The notes beneath the pieces were generated by a model. The model was not told the DNA's origin and ran no database searches. It saw only the letters and a list, made by a program, of their open reading frames with translations. A stretch of DNA of 13,719 nt from contig DRQV01000130.1 of NCBI GenBank assembly GCA_011371325.1, positions 1 to 13,719 of the forward strand. The letters are read 5' to 3'. Made by a program: the position numbers and the translations under genes. Origin of the DNA: Thioploca sp. GTDB taxonomy: Bacteria; Pseudomonadota; Gammaproteobacteria; Beggiatoales; Beggiatoaceae. This document shows positions 1 through 7,073 of the stretch, piece by piece; the stretch's first letter is position 1; the number at the start of each line of letters is the position of its first letter.

Positions 1-2
1 AA

Positions 3-506
3 CCAATTATGGAACAAGCTAAAAAAAATCTACAACGTAAGTCATTTTGTGCTTATTGTGCCAGAATGAAACGAGGAATTATGTATCGAATTGCTAGAGA
101 GCAAAATTATAATGTATTAGCTTTAGCTCAACATTTGGATGATTTGGCTGAAAGTTTTTTAATGTCAGCATTATATAGCGGTAGCTTACGAACTATGAAA
201 GCTCATTATACCAATGATGCCGGTGATATACGAATTATTCGCCCATTAGTATATGTTAGAGAACGACAAAATGCTGATTTTGCAGTTGATTTACCAGTTA
301 TACAAGATAGTTGTCCAGCTTGCTTCACTGCTCCAACTCAACGTGAACATGTTAAACAATTGCTTGCAAATGAAGAAAGAGAGCATAAAGATGTATTGCA
401 TAATATGTTACATGCTATGCGACCATTAATGATTAAAAAAGGAACTCCTGTAGATGAAAAATATTTGCCTTTGCAGGATGATAACATTTCAAGGACTTTA
501 ACATAA
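3..506 (+). CDS. TtcA-like PP-loop tRNA thiolation protein, 3' part (5' end outside window)
   Basis: The frame is open from the left edge, so the first in-window ATG (position 9) is probably internal and the N-terminal half with the PP-loop ATP motif lies outside. Numbering from that ATG, the sequence shows CAYC (Cys14, Cys17) followed by ARMKRGIMYR, then ALAQHLDDLAESF (about 38-50), RPLVYVRE (78-85) and a second pair, CPAC (102-105). These match the C-terminal half of TtcA-type enzymes, which use ATP, an iron-sulfur cluster and cysteines to thiolate tRNA (cytidine 32 in classical TtcA). The HLDDLAES and CPAC variants differ from E. coli TtcA (HRDD, single later Cys region). This suggests a TtcA-related subfamily rather than the orthologue, so I give no symbol. 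Family membership is firm; the exact substrate is inferred. It converges on proS, 200 bases away. Confidence 0.85.
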   Translation, partial: PIMEQAKKNLQRKSFCAYCARMKRGIMYRIAREQNYNVLALAQHLDDLAESFLMSALYSGSLRTMKAHYTNDAGDIRIIRPLVYVRERQNADFAVDLPVIQDSCPACFTAPTQREHVKQLLANEEREHKDVLHNMLHAMRPLMIKKGTPVDEKYLPLQDDNISRTLT

Positions 507-653
507 GTTAAGAAATTTCTGATCTCTGTGTGATTTTGAGATTGTGCTGAAACTGGTTGTTGGATAGTAGTATCTTTAACCAATAAAGAAATTAATGCTT
601 TATGAAATGGATTTACGATTAAAGATTGTAAAAAGTCTTAGCAAGGAAACCAA

Positions 654-687
654 TAAGAACTGTGGCTATGTTAAACCATAGTTCTTA
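654..687 (-). terminator. Hairpin between convergent TtcA-like gene and proS
   Basis: Twelve-base arms 654-665 and 676-687 pair with a single G-U wobble around a 10-base loop, 20 bases beyond the proS stop. On the minus strand the hairpin is followed by a moderately T-rich TTGGTTTCC stretch rather than a clean T-run. It may serve proS mainly, or both convergent genes. Confidence 0.45.
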
Positions 688-706
688 GATCCAATAAATA
701 TCTTTA

Positions 707-2413
707 TTAACTTTTCAATTTATCTTGGATAAAATCAATAACAGTGTCTAATGGTATAGTTTGAGCTTTCTCATCTAATCTGCCTTTATATTCCATTTCA
801 CCATTATCCAAACCACGTTCTCCAATTACTAATCTATGTGGAATCCCAATCAATTCTGCATCAGCAAACATAATTCCTGGACGTTCTTTCCGATCATCAA
901 ATAATACTTCTATACCAACAGCTTGTAACTTAGCATAAATATCTTCCGCTACTTGTCGAAGGCGTTGTGATTTGTGCATATTCATTGGTAATAGACTCAC
1001 AGTAAAAGGAGCAATCGTTTGAGGCCAAATAATCCCTCTTTTATCATTATTTTGCTCAATAGCAGCAGCTACTAAGCGTGATACTCCAATTCCATAACAA
1101 CCCATTGTCATGGTTGTATTTTTGCCATTTTCATCCAACACAGTAGCTTGCATAGCATGACTATATTTAGTTCCTAATTGGAAAATATGGCCAACTTCAA
1201 TCCCACGAGCTATTTCTAACGTACCATTACCGTCTGGACTCGGATCACCAACTTCTACATTACGAATATCGACTAATTCTGGTTCTGGTAAATCTCGTCC
1301 CCAATTCACTCCGGTTAAATGTTGGCCATCCTTATTAGCTCCACAGATAAAATCAGATAAATTAGCAACAGCGTTATCAACTAACACTGGAATTTTTAAA
1401 CCAACTGGTCCAATCGAACCAACGTTACAATCAATGATAGCTTTAATCTGTTCTGGTTTAGCAAAAGTTACTGGTGAACTAACTTGAGCTAATTTGGCAG
1501 TTTTTATTACATTAAGTGTATGATCGCCACGTAATACTAATGCAACTAAACCAGCTTCACCTTGTACCAATAAAGTTTTAATACATTTAGCTGGCTCAAC
1601 TTGGAGAAATTGACTAAGTTCTTCAATCGTATGTTGATCTGGAGTATCTATCACTGTCATTTCCGCTGTAGCAGGTTGACGTCGCTCAGTTGGTAATAAT
1701 GTTGGAACCATTTCCACATTGGCTGCATAATCACTAGTAACACTATAAGCTATCGCATCTTCTCCAGAATCAGCCAATACATGAAATTCTTGAGAACGAC
1801 TGCCACCGATGCTACCACTATCTGCCATAACAGCTCGAAATTTAAGACCTAAACGATTGAAAATATTATTATAAGTTTTATACATTAAATCATAAGTAGC
1901 TTGCAACGAATCCTCAGTTAAATGAAAAGAATAGGCATCTTTCATTAAGAATTCTCTAGCTCGCATGATACCAAATCGAGGTCTGATTTCATCTCTAAAT
2001 TTAGTTTGAATTTGATAAAAATTAGCTGGTAACTGTTTATAACTATGGATTTCATGCCGAATTAGATTAGTGATTATTTCTTCATGAGTTGGTCCAAAAC
2101 AAAATTCACGATTATGCCTATCAGAAATTCGTAGTAATTCTGGCCCATATTGTTCCCAACGACCAGATTCCTGCCATAATTCTGCTGGTTGTATTGCTGG
2201 CATTAATATTTCCAAAGCTCCAGCTTTATTCATTTCGTCTCGAACTATATTTTCAATTTTGCGTAAAACTCGCAAGCCTAATGGCAACCAAGTATATAAA
2301 CCAGCAGCTAATTTACGTATCATCCCAGCTCTCAACATAAGTTGATGACTAATAATTTCGGCATCGGCTGGTACTTCTTTTAAAGTAGATAGTAAAAATT
2401 GACTAACTCGCAT
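707..2413 (-). CDS. proS: Prolyl-tRNA synthetase
   Basis: Charges tRNA-Pro with proline in the cytoplasm. At 568 residues it is the length of the bacterial type with the editing insertion (E. coli about 572). Class II motif 1 lies near residues 42-72 (LPLGLRVL then the motif-ending Pro). Motif 2 covers FRDEIRPRFG (139-148) and REFLMKDAYSFH (153-164). Motif 3 is GCYGIGVSR (438-446). The YbaK-like editing domain spans about 220-405 and carries CIKTLLV, with Lys279 where the editing lysine of E. coli ProRS is expected. DIRNVEVGDPSP and RGIEVGHIFQLGTKYS are typical of gammaproteobacterial ProRS. The anticodon-binding domain follows from about 468. The start ATG (2411-2413) has an AGG about 7 bases upstream and matches the usual MRxSQ N-terminus. 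It looks intact and monocistronic. Confidence 0.98.
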   Translation of the reverse strand: MRVSQFLLSTLKEVPADAEIISHQLMLRAGMIRKLAAGLYTWLPLGLRVLRKIENIVRDEMNKAGALEILMPAIQPAELWQESGRWEQYGPELLRISDRHNREFCFGPTHEEIITNLIRHEIHSYKQLPANFYQIQTKFRDEIRPRFGIMRAREFLMKDAYSFHLTEDSLQATYDLMYKTYNNIFNRLGLKFRAVMADSGSIGGSRSQEFHVLADSGEDAIAYSVTSDYAANVEMVPTLLPTERRQPATAEMTVIDTPDQHTIEELSQFLQVEPAKCIKTLLVQGEAGLVALVLRGDHTLNVIKTAKLAQVSSPVTFAKPEQIKAIIDCNVGSIGPVGLKIPVLVDNAVANLSDFICGANKDGQHLTGVNWGRDLPEPELVDIRNVEVGDPSPDGNGTLEIARGIEVGHIFQLGTKYSHAMQATVLDENGKNTTMTMGCYGIGVSRLVAAAIEQNNDKRGIIWPQTIAPFTVSLLPMNMHKSQRLRQVAEDIYAKLQAVGIEVLFDDRKERPGIMFADAELIGIPHRLVIGERGLDNGEMEYKGRLDEKAQTIPLDTVIDFIQDKLKS

Positions 2414-2439
2414 AATAAACCTATATTTAATTGGGGGTT

Positions 2440-2448
2440 ATAATAACA
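2440..2448 (-). promoter_or_regulatory. Candidate extended -10 for proS
   Basis: The minus strand reads TGT-TATTAT, an extended -10 with five of six bases of TATAAT. It would place the transcript start about 20 bases before the proS ATG. No good -35 is present 17 bases upstream, which extended -10 promoters tolerate. Confidence 0.35.
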
Positions 2449-2464
2449 TATTCTTCTACCTTAA

Positions 2465-2770
2465 GAAGGCACTGCCATTGAATTAATGGCAACCGGATCG
2501 CTCCTAATAGAGATTACGTTGATTTTTTTAGCTATTAGCAAAGTACTCAAATCTGAACAGGAATATATTCCCAGTATTTTTAGGAATAATTTATCTCAAT
2601 CACCATTATTATATCGTGCTGGAATGTACTGTAAAGAAATTGGGACACCGATTAATAAGACAGTAGTATCGAAGCAGCTTTAAATTCAGCAACAGTTGCG
2701 GAACAGGCAACTGATTATTTATTAACAACCGGACGAGATGCAATTGCTTTCCTACCAGATCATCATGCTG
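2465..2770 (+). pseudogene. Possible decayed gene, two open frames offset by one base (unrecognised)
   Basis: A plus-strand frame is open from 2465 to the stop at 2681-2683, with a first ATG at 2486 and the phrase SPLLYRAGMYCKEIGTPINK. A second frame opens at 2659 and continues with protein-like sequence (ATVAEQATDYLLTTGRDA, then FLPDHHAGKK) to about 2770, beyond which it runs into the terminator of the opposite gene. Joining them with one frameshift near 2655-2662 gives about 100 plausible residues. There is no Shine-Dalgarno before ATG 2486, and no family is recognised. It could equally be chance open frame in intergenic DNA. Confidence 0.25.
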
Positions 2771-2771
2771 G

Positions 2772-2816
2772 AAAAAAAGATTGTGCAAGATATTTTATAT
2801 CAGGATTCTTGCACAA
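2772..2816 (-). terminator. Rho-independent terminator of the 247-residue secreted protein gene
   Basis: A perfect 10-base inverted repeat, TTGTGCAAGA (2781-2790) and TCTTGCACAA (2807-2816), has a 16-base loop. On the minus strand it is followed directly by TCTTTTTTTC (2780-2771). It sits 13 bases beyond the stop of the upstream minus-strand gene. This is the clearest intrinsic terminator in the window. Confidence 0.85.
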
Positions 2817-2829
2817 ACATATCTAAATT

Positions 2830-3573
2830 TTAATTAGCCTTAGTGGGTAAATCTTTGCAAGACTTATTTACTGATCTAACATCATTAGAAAATTGACTTT
2901 GAGTAGGACAAGATGTTTTTGTGACGTGAACAGCTTCTAATGGGGATAATTTAGTAACTCCAAAATGCTTCTTATCAAAATCAGATTTTTTTAACAAAGC
3001 AGCCTGAAAATAAAAGGTGTCATTTCCAGCTTTAACTTGTTTAGTAAGATTATTCGTTTCCAGATCAACTTCAATCGTCATTCGGGTTTGGTTATTAGCT
3101 GGGATATTATATGTACCTAATATTTCAATATCATTCACATCCAAAGCTAATTTAACCCTAGATAAAGGAGTTTTAATTTTGGGTTTTTTGGCTAAACAAC
3201 GACTATAGAGTAATAATAAAACTTGTTCACCTTTGCTAGTTGGAATATCTTCCATATCAAATTGTAAAGTTGCTACTTTATTAGGACTGAAAGCTAGTGA
3301 TATAATATTACGAGCTTTTGGCCGTTTTTGTTTTACTTTTGGGCTATCACAAACCTTAATTTTACGTTTGTTAGCATTATTTACACTAATGGAAGAGATA
3401 TTAAATTTCTGATTAGTTTTACCAACATTGATTGGTGGACGTACTGTCCTAGTTGTTTCAGTTTGAGGTGTATCAGTATCCTCTGTTTGCCCACCGCCTA
3501 ATTTAGTATTGGCTAAAACTGGGCTACTTGCTAATAATAATGCACAAGCAACAGTTGAATTTTTGACTTTCAT
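2830..3573 (-). CDS. Exported protein of unknown function with four cysteines
   Basis: I do not recognise a named family. The 247-residue product begins with a signal peptide: MKVK, then a hydrophobic core TVACALLLASSPVLA, with likely cleavage after Ala21 (VLA/NT). A low-complexity Thr/Pro/Gly linker follows (about 25-52). The rest (about 53-247) alternates hydrophobic and polar residues like a beta-sandwich and has four cysteines (75, 126, 222, 239), enough for two disulfides in the periplasm or outside the cell. The mature protein is very basic, with clusters such as KQKRPKAR (81-88) and KKPKIK (129-134). The segment FYFQAALLKKSDFD (187-200) looks like a conserved core strand. The start is well supported by AGGAGA at 3578-3583. 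It is probably transcribed alone, between a terminator on each side. Export is confident; function is unknown. Confidence 0.8.
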   Translation of the reverse strand: MKVKNSTVACALLLASSPVLANTKLGGGQTEDTDTPQTETTRTVRPPINVGKTNQKFNISSISVNNANKRKIKVCDSPKVKQKRPKARNIISLAFSPNKVATLQFDMEDIPTSKGEQVLLLLYSRCLAKKPKIKTPLSRVKLALDVNDIEILGTYNIPANNQTRMTIEVDLETNNLTKQVKAGNDTFYFQAALLKKSDFDKKHFGVTKLSPLEAVHVTKTSCPTQSQFSNDVRSVNKSCKDLPTKAN

Positions 3574-3577
3574 TATT

Positions 3578-3583
3578 TCTCCT
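3578..3583 (-). promoter_or_regulatory. Strong Shine-Dalgarno of the 247-residue exported protein
   Basis: AGGAGA on the minus strand, four bases before the ATG. It is one of only two strong Shine-Dalgarno sites in the window and fixes the start of this gene. Several neighbours (purD, the flippase-like gene) have none that I can see. Confidence 0.75.
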
Positions 3584-3593
3584 AAAATTTTTT

Positions 3594-3626
3594 AAAAAAA
3601 GATAATCACAGGGTAACCAGATTACC
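3594..3626 (-). terminator. Rho-independent terminator after the flippase-like gene
   Basis: On the minus strand GGTAATC (3626-3620) pairs with GATTATC (3607-3601) with one G-U wobble around a 12-base loop, followed at once by seven T (3600-3594). It lies 45 bases past the stop of the 3671-4648 gene. A competing 5-bp hairpin, GGTAA/TTACC (3626-3622 with 3616-3612), uses the same left arm, so the two structures exclude each other. Confidence 0.6.
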
Positions 3627-3633
3627 ATACATA

Positions 3634-3662
3634 ATTATTACACTAGGCTGTAAATTCCACAA
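3634..3662 (-). promoter_or_regulatory. Candidate sigma-70 promoter of the 247-residue exported protein
   Basis: On the minus strand TTGTGG (3662-3657) and AATAAT (3639-3634, five of six to consensus) are separated by 17 bases. The start would fall near 3627, right at the upstream edge of the 3601-3626 hairpin, so the transcript would carry that hairpin in its leader. The -35 is weak. Confidence 0.35.
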
Positions 3663-3670
3663 ATTTTGTT

Positions 3671-4648
3671 TCAATTTTGAGTTGGTAATTCTTGTTTACG
3701 TTCTTGTGATAAGTTAAAACCACAGTATATGGTAACTAACATTCCTTGTGTACCCATTACGGTAAAACTTACTAGTTGTAATACTATAGAGTAGGCAACA
3801 GCAAGACTTTGGTCAATATTATACAAGCCTAATGCTAAAACACAAGCTACTTGATACACTCCGACATAACCAGGAGCTGATGGTAATGAGATACTTAAAA
3901 GTAAAAAAACTCCAACAGTTAACCCAGCTTCAAACGGTAAATCCCAACCAAAAGCACTAATAATCTGCCACATCCAGAAATAATCTAATAGAAAAATAAT
4001 AACGGTTATCAATAATACAACGATTAAATTATTAGTATGGCGAAATGTTTGAATTCCTTCTATACCATGTAATATTAATTCTTGTAACTTTTGCCATTTA
4101 TCCTTAAGTGATAAGCTTTGAATTTTTTTATGTAAAAAGTCAGCAAAAATTATTAATGCGACTAATCCAAATATGGCCAAAATAAACATTACAACTATAC
4201 TTTTACCAACATTAGGATCAATTCTATTGCCATGTATCCATAAAACTGACATAGTAAAAAGCCCTATCAATATTATATCCAGGATACGATCCAACACTGC
4301 ACTGGAAACTGAACGTCCTAAAGTTAATGGAGTAAAATAATTGATTGCTACTACTTTTAAAACTTCGCCAGCTCGGGCTGGGTAAATAATATTGCCTAAA
4401 TAACCAATGTTAGCAGCCTGCCAAAAATGTTTAAACTCTGATAATGGTAAACATGCAACTAAATTCCAACGTAAAGAACGCAATGCAATTACCGATATAA
4501 CCACTAATCCAGCGATAAATACTTTTACTAAATTTATAGTTTTTATAGCGGTGAAAAAAGCTTGCCAATCTAATTTGTAAAATACTATTATCAATAAAAC
4601 TATACTAAAAATCGCACCAAAAATAATTAATAAATTCTTTTTATTCAT
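3671..4648 (-). CDS. Flippase-like integral membrane protein, LPG-synthase TM / YbhN / UPF0104 family
   Basis: A 325-residue inner-membrane protein with roughly eight hydrophobic segments (about 6-24, 42-58, 120-139, 150-171, 208-231, 243-258, 265-277, 285-308). Family landmarks are visible: SLRW (58-61), GNIIYPARAGEVLKV (85-99), VLDRILD (118-124) and SLPSAPGYVGVYQ (254-266). These define the domain found at the N-terminus of lysyl-phosphatidylglycerol synthases (MprF), also seen alone in YbhN and AglD proteins. No soluble transferase domain is attached, so a role in moving or handling a lipid or lipid-linked sugar is inferred rather than shown. The gene starts 15 bases after the purD stop and is probably co-transcribed with it. 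Its ATG has no obvious Shine-Dalgarno. Confidence 0.88.
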   Translation of the reverse strand: MNKKNLLIIFGAIFSIVLLIIVFYKLDWQAFFTAIKTINLVKVFIAGLVVISVIALRSLRWNLVACLPLSEFKHFWQAANIGYLGNIIYPARAGEVLKVVAINYFTPLTLGRSVSSAVLDRILDIILIGLFTMSVLWIHGNRIDPNVGKSIVVMFILAIFGLVALIIFADFLHKKIQSLSLKDKWQKLQELILHGIEGIQTFRHTNNLIVVLLITVIIFLLDYFWMWQIISAFGWDLPFEAGLTVGVFLLLSISLPSAPGYVGVYQVACVLALGLYNIDQSLAVAYSIVLQLVSFTVMGTQGMLVTIYCGFNLSQERKQELPTQN

Positions 4649-4663
4649 ATTTTAAATATACTA

Positions 4664-5929
4664 CTAAATAGCTCGATGACCAATGTCAGTACGATAATAC
4701 ATATCTTGCCAAGAAATTGTACTAACCAATTGATAAGCCTTAGTTTGAGCTGTTTGTATAGTATCACCTAAAGCACAAACACATAATACTCTACCACCAG
4801 CAGTCACAATTTTACCATCTTGTTCCTTAGTTCCAGCATGAAATATTTTACCACCTGTAATATTGGATAAACCATTAATAATTAAGTTTTTTTCATATTT
4901 ATTTGGATAACCACCAGCAGCTAATACTACTCCTAAAGATGCTTGGGAACTCCATTTAGCTTCTACCTGATGTAAATTCTTATCCAAAGTAGCTAAACAA
5001 AGTTCAACTAAATCTGATTGAAGACGCAACATAATAGGTTGAGTTTCAGGATCACCAAACCGACAATTATATTCTAAAACTTTCGCATTACCATGAGTAT
5101 CAATCATTAAACCAGCATATAAGAAACCAGTATAATTATTACCTTCCGTGGCCATTCCACGCACTGTAGGCTCTATAATTTCGGTCATAATACGAGTATG
5201 TATTGCTGGAGTAATAATTGGGGCTGGAGAATAAGCTCCCATTCCACCAGTATTAGGCCCTTTATCACCATTATCACGAGCTTTATGATCCTGTGAAGTA
5301 GCCAAAGGCAAAATATGCTCTCCATCTACCATACAGATAAAACTAGCTTCTTCTCCAGTCAAAAATTCTTCAATAACAATATTATGTCCAGCTTCTCCAA
5401 AACTATTACCGATTAACATATCTTCTACTGCAGCAATAGCTTCCGCCTCTGAATATGCTAAAATTACCCCTTTTCCCGCCGCTAAACCATCAGCTTTAAT
5501 AACAATAGGTGTGCCAATTTTTTGAATATAAGCTATTGCTGGTTCAACTTCAGTAAAATTAGCATAATCTGCGGTTGGAATATTATGCCTAGCTAAAAAA
5601 TCTTTAGTAAATAATTTTGACCCCTCTAATTGAGCAGCTGCTTGAGTTGGTCCAAAACAAGGCAAACCAATTTCTTGAAATTTATCAACAATTCCAGCTA
5701 CTAAAGGTGCTTCTGGGCCAATAATGGTTAAATCGATAAAATTCTCTTGGGCAAAGTTAATAAGAGCTTCAATATCATTAACTCCAATTGTAATATTTTG
5801 TACTTTATTTTCTTGAGCTGTACCAGCATTACCAGGAGCTACAAAAACAGTTTCGACTTGATTTGATTGTGCCACTTTCCAAGCCAAAGCATGTTCACGC
5901 CCTCCATTACCAACGATTAATATTTTCAT
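4664..5929 (-). CDS. purD: Phosphoribosylamine-glycine ligase (GAR synthetase)
   Basis: Catalyses the ATP-dependent joining of 5-phosphoribosylamine and glycine, step two of de novo purine synthesis, in the cytoplasm. The 421 residues match the single-domain bacterial enzyme in length. The N-terminal domain opens with KILIVGNGGREHALAWK (2-18) and has TIIGPEAPLVAGI (68-80). The ATP-grasp part shows EGSKLFTKDF (102-111), VIKADGLAAGKGV (143-155), SQDHKARDNGDKGPNTGGMGAY (212-233) and the metal-binding LEYNCRFGDPETQP (285-298). All are intact. The purH gene that often accompanies purD is not adjacent; a flippase-like gene follows instead. The start is MKILIVG as in other PurD. It lacks a visible Shine-Dalgarno but has a good extended -10 promoter upstream. 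Confidence 0.98.
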   Translation of the reverse strand: MKILIVGNGGREHALAWKVAQSNQVETVFVAPGNAGTAQENKVQNITIGVNDIEALINFAQENFIDLTIIGPEAPLVAGIVDKFQEIGLPCFGPTQAAAQLEGSKLFTKDFLARHNIPTADYANFTEVEPAIAYIQKIGTPIVIKADGLAAGKGVILAYSEAEAIAAVEDMLIGNSFGEAGHNIVIEEFLTGEEASFICMVDGEHILPLATSQDHKARDNGDKGPNTGGMGAYSPAPIITPAIHTRIMTEIIEPTVRGMATEGNNYTGFLYAGLMIDTHGNAKVLEYNCRFGDPETQPIMLRLQSDLVELCLATLDKNLHQVEAKWSSQASLGVVLAAGGYPNKYEKNLIINGLSNITGGKIFHAGTKEQDGKIVTAGGRVLCVCALGDTIQTAQTKAYQLVSTISWQDMYYRTDIGHRAI

Positions 5930-5970
5930 AATTTTTTTTAAAATAATTCATGTAAAGATTATAAATATAT

Positions 5971-6000
5971 ATTATAGCATTCGCTGTTTAGATATATCCA
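5971..6000 (-). promoter_or_regulatory. purD promoter with extended -10
   Basis: The minus strand reads TGC-TATAAT (5979-5971): a perfect -10 with the TGN extension. TGGATA (6000-5995, four of six to TTGACA) lies 18 bases upstream. The transcript would start near 5964, about 35 bases before the purD ATG. Confidence 0.65.
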
Positions 6001-6004
6001 TTAG

Positions 6005-6041
6005 TTGACATTCACTAAAAACGCTATACTTAGCATATAAT
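6005..6041 (+). promoter_or_regulatory. Promoter region of the cbbY-like gene
   Basis: A perfect TTGACA (6005-6010) is followed by TATACT (6025-6030, spacing 14, short) and a perfect TATAAT (6036-6041, spacing 25 from TTGACA). The TATAAT is the better -10 and would use another -35 near 6012-6018. It probably drives the HAD gene starting 93 bases later, but the exact pairing is unclear. Confidence 0.5.
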
Positions 6042-6133
6042 TTTTTTATATTTATAAATCATTATGATAAAATTACTTTTTGATAAATTTTAAAAATTAT
6101 TAACGTGGATAATTACACTAAAAGAAAAATGAT

Positions 6134-6889
6134 ATGAGTAAATTACAAGCTTTATTATTTGATGTTGATGGTACTTTGGCTGAAACAGAAAGAGATGCTC
6201 ATCGAGTTGCATTTAATGAAACTTTTGCTAAATTCAAATTAGATTGGAATTGGTCAGTAGAGTTATATGGAGAACTGTTAGCAGTTACTGGCGGTAAAGA
6301 AAGAATGCAATTTTATTTGGATAAATATCGTCCTGATTACCAGCAACCGGATAATTTACAAGATTTTATTATTGAATTACATAAAGATAAAACTAAACGT
6401 TATAACAATATGTTGTGTAAAAATCCACTTACTTTACGGCCAGGAGTGCGACGTTTATTAGATGAATCTCGCAATGCTGGAATAAGATTAGGAATTGTGA
6501 CTACAACTACTCCAGAAAATGTCACAAGTTTATTAGAACATAGTTTAGCACCTGATGCTGTATCTTGGTTTGAAGTAATCGCTGCTGGCGGTGTAGTTCC
6601 TGCTAAAAAACCAGCTCCAGATATCTATAACTATGCCTTACAACAGATGAATTTACAACCTGAACAATGTATCGCAATTGAAGATTCACAAAATGGTATT
6701 CGATCAGCTAAAGCGGCAAATATATCTACTTTGATTACAGTAAGTAATTATACTCGAAATGAGGATTTTACTGGAGCAATAGCAGTACTTGATAATTTAG
6801 GCGAACCAGATCAACCTTTTACAGTATTTGCTGGTGATATTGAGAATTTTACTTATGTTAACATAGATATGTTGAAATCACAAATTTAA
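6134..6889 (+). CDS. cbbY: CbbY-like HAD-superfamily sugar bisphosphate phosphatase
   Basis: A 251-residue haloacid-dehalogenase phosphatase. Motif I is FDVDGTLAETE with the nucleophile Asp10 and acid/base Asp12. Motif II is IVTTTTPENV (121-130). The motif III lysine is in PAKKPAPDIY (156-165), and motif IV is AIEDSQNG (181-188). The cap segment LDWNWSVELYGELLAVTGGKE (36-56) and LRPGVRRLLDE (101-111) are hallmarks of CbbY proteins of Calvin-cycle bacteria. Those proteins remove xylulose-1,5-bisphosphate, an inhibitory by-product of RuBisCO. Membership in the CbbY group is read from the sequence; the substrate is inferred from the family, and no cbb gene is nearby. Other beta-phosphoglucomutase-like HADs are the main alternative. 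The Shine-Dalgarno is weak; an ATG five bases upstream is out of frame and stops at once. Confidence 0.85.
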   Translation: MSKLQALLFDVDGTLAETERDAHRVAFNETFAKFKLDWNWSVELYGELLAVTGGKERMQFYLDKYRPDYQQPDNLQDFIIELHKDKTKRYNNMLCKNPLTLRPGVRRLLDESRNAGIRLGIVTTTTPENVTSLLEHSLAPDAVSWFEVIAAGGVVPAKKPAPDIYNYALQQMNLQPEQCIAIEDSQNGIRSAKAANISTLITVSNYTRNEDFTGAIAVLDNLGEPDQPFTVFAGDIENFTYVNIDMLKSQI

Positions 6890-6890
6890 C

Positions 6891-6932
6891 GTAGTATGAA
6901 TTAGATAAGCAATTCACTCTACATTCTTATTT
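6891..6932 (+). terminator. Candidate terminator after the cbbY-like gene
   Basis: One base after the stop, GTAG (6891-6894) plus TGAATT (6897-6902) pair with AATTCA (6911-6916) plus CTAC (6919-6922) around an 8-base loop, with a 2x2 internal mismatch. A T-rich ATTCTTATTT follows. The stem is imperfect and AT-rich. Confidence 0.4.
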
Positions 6933-7032
6933 AGGACAATTTTAGGACAATAGTTTGGACAGTTTTTGAGAATTAGGCTTAATTAAAAAACTGTCTAAAT
7001 TACTAAAGTCCACCGCTAATATAAGCAATTCA
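6905..7032. repeat. 12-base direct repeat flanking a repeat-rich block
   Basis: ATAAGCAATTCA occurs identically at 6905-6916 and 7021-7032, separated by 104 bases that contain the GGACA cluster and a long hairpin. The arrangement recalls a target duplication around a tiny inserted element, but the enclosed segment has no matching terminal inverted repeats. It could also be two binding sites or chance. Confidence 0.4.
6931..6999. repeat. GGACA-containing phased repeats and 14-bp hairpin
   Basis: TTAGGACAA at 6931 and 6942 and TTTGGACAG at 6954 are repeated with an 11- and 12-base period. The last copy starts a 14-bp inverted repeat with 6986-6999 (arm 6954-6967, one G-T wobble). A nested 5-bp stem (6971-6975 with 6980-6984) lies inside with a GGCT loop. 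A further GGACA lies at 7082. No T-run follows the hairpin on either strand, so it is not a classic terminator. Helical phasing suggests a protein-binding site upstream of rsxC. Confidence 0.5.
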
Positions 7033-7073
7033 TCAATTTTTCCAAAATATTATAGCTATTTGTTTAAGCTTTG

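Larger units (their letters stand above)
2414..2829. other. 416-base stretch without an intact gene
   Basis: It lies upstream of proS and downstream of the 247-residue secreted protein gene. It holds the candidate proS -10, a small 5-bp hairpin (2453-2468), and a perfect 7-bp inverted repeat TGCCATT/AATGGCA (2473-2479 and 2485-2491). It also holds broken open frames with no recognisable product and, at its right end, the terminator of the neighbouring gene. No tRNA fold or transposase fragment is visible. Confidence 0.7.

Noticed and set aside
338..583. 81-codon minus-strand open frame at the end of the TtcA-like gene
   Set aside because: It is antisense to a gene with clear family motifs, and its product has no recognisable features or Shine-Dalgarno.
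507..653. tRNA or small RNA between the TtcA-like gene and proS
   Set aside because: No cloverleaf arms, CCA end or promoter-terminator pair can be found; only short chance repeats such as ATCTC/GAGAT.
2089..2340. 83-codon plus-strand open frame inside proS
   Set aside because: It is antisense to class II synthetase motif 1 coding sequence; a shadow of proS.
3017..3208. 63-codon plus-strand open frame inside the 247-residue protein gene
   Set aside because: It is antisense to a gene with a strong start signal and terminator, and has no support of its own.
6954..6999. Hairpin as a Rho-independent terminator
   Set aside because: The stem is long, but no T-run follows on either strand, and a better candidate terminator lies right after the cbbY-like gene.
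6905..7032. CRISPR array or insertion sequence
   Set aside because: The repeats are only 9-12 bases with irregular spacing, and there is no transposase or cas gene.
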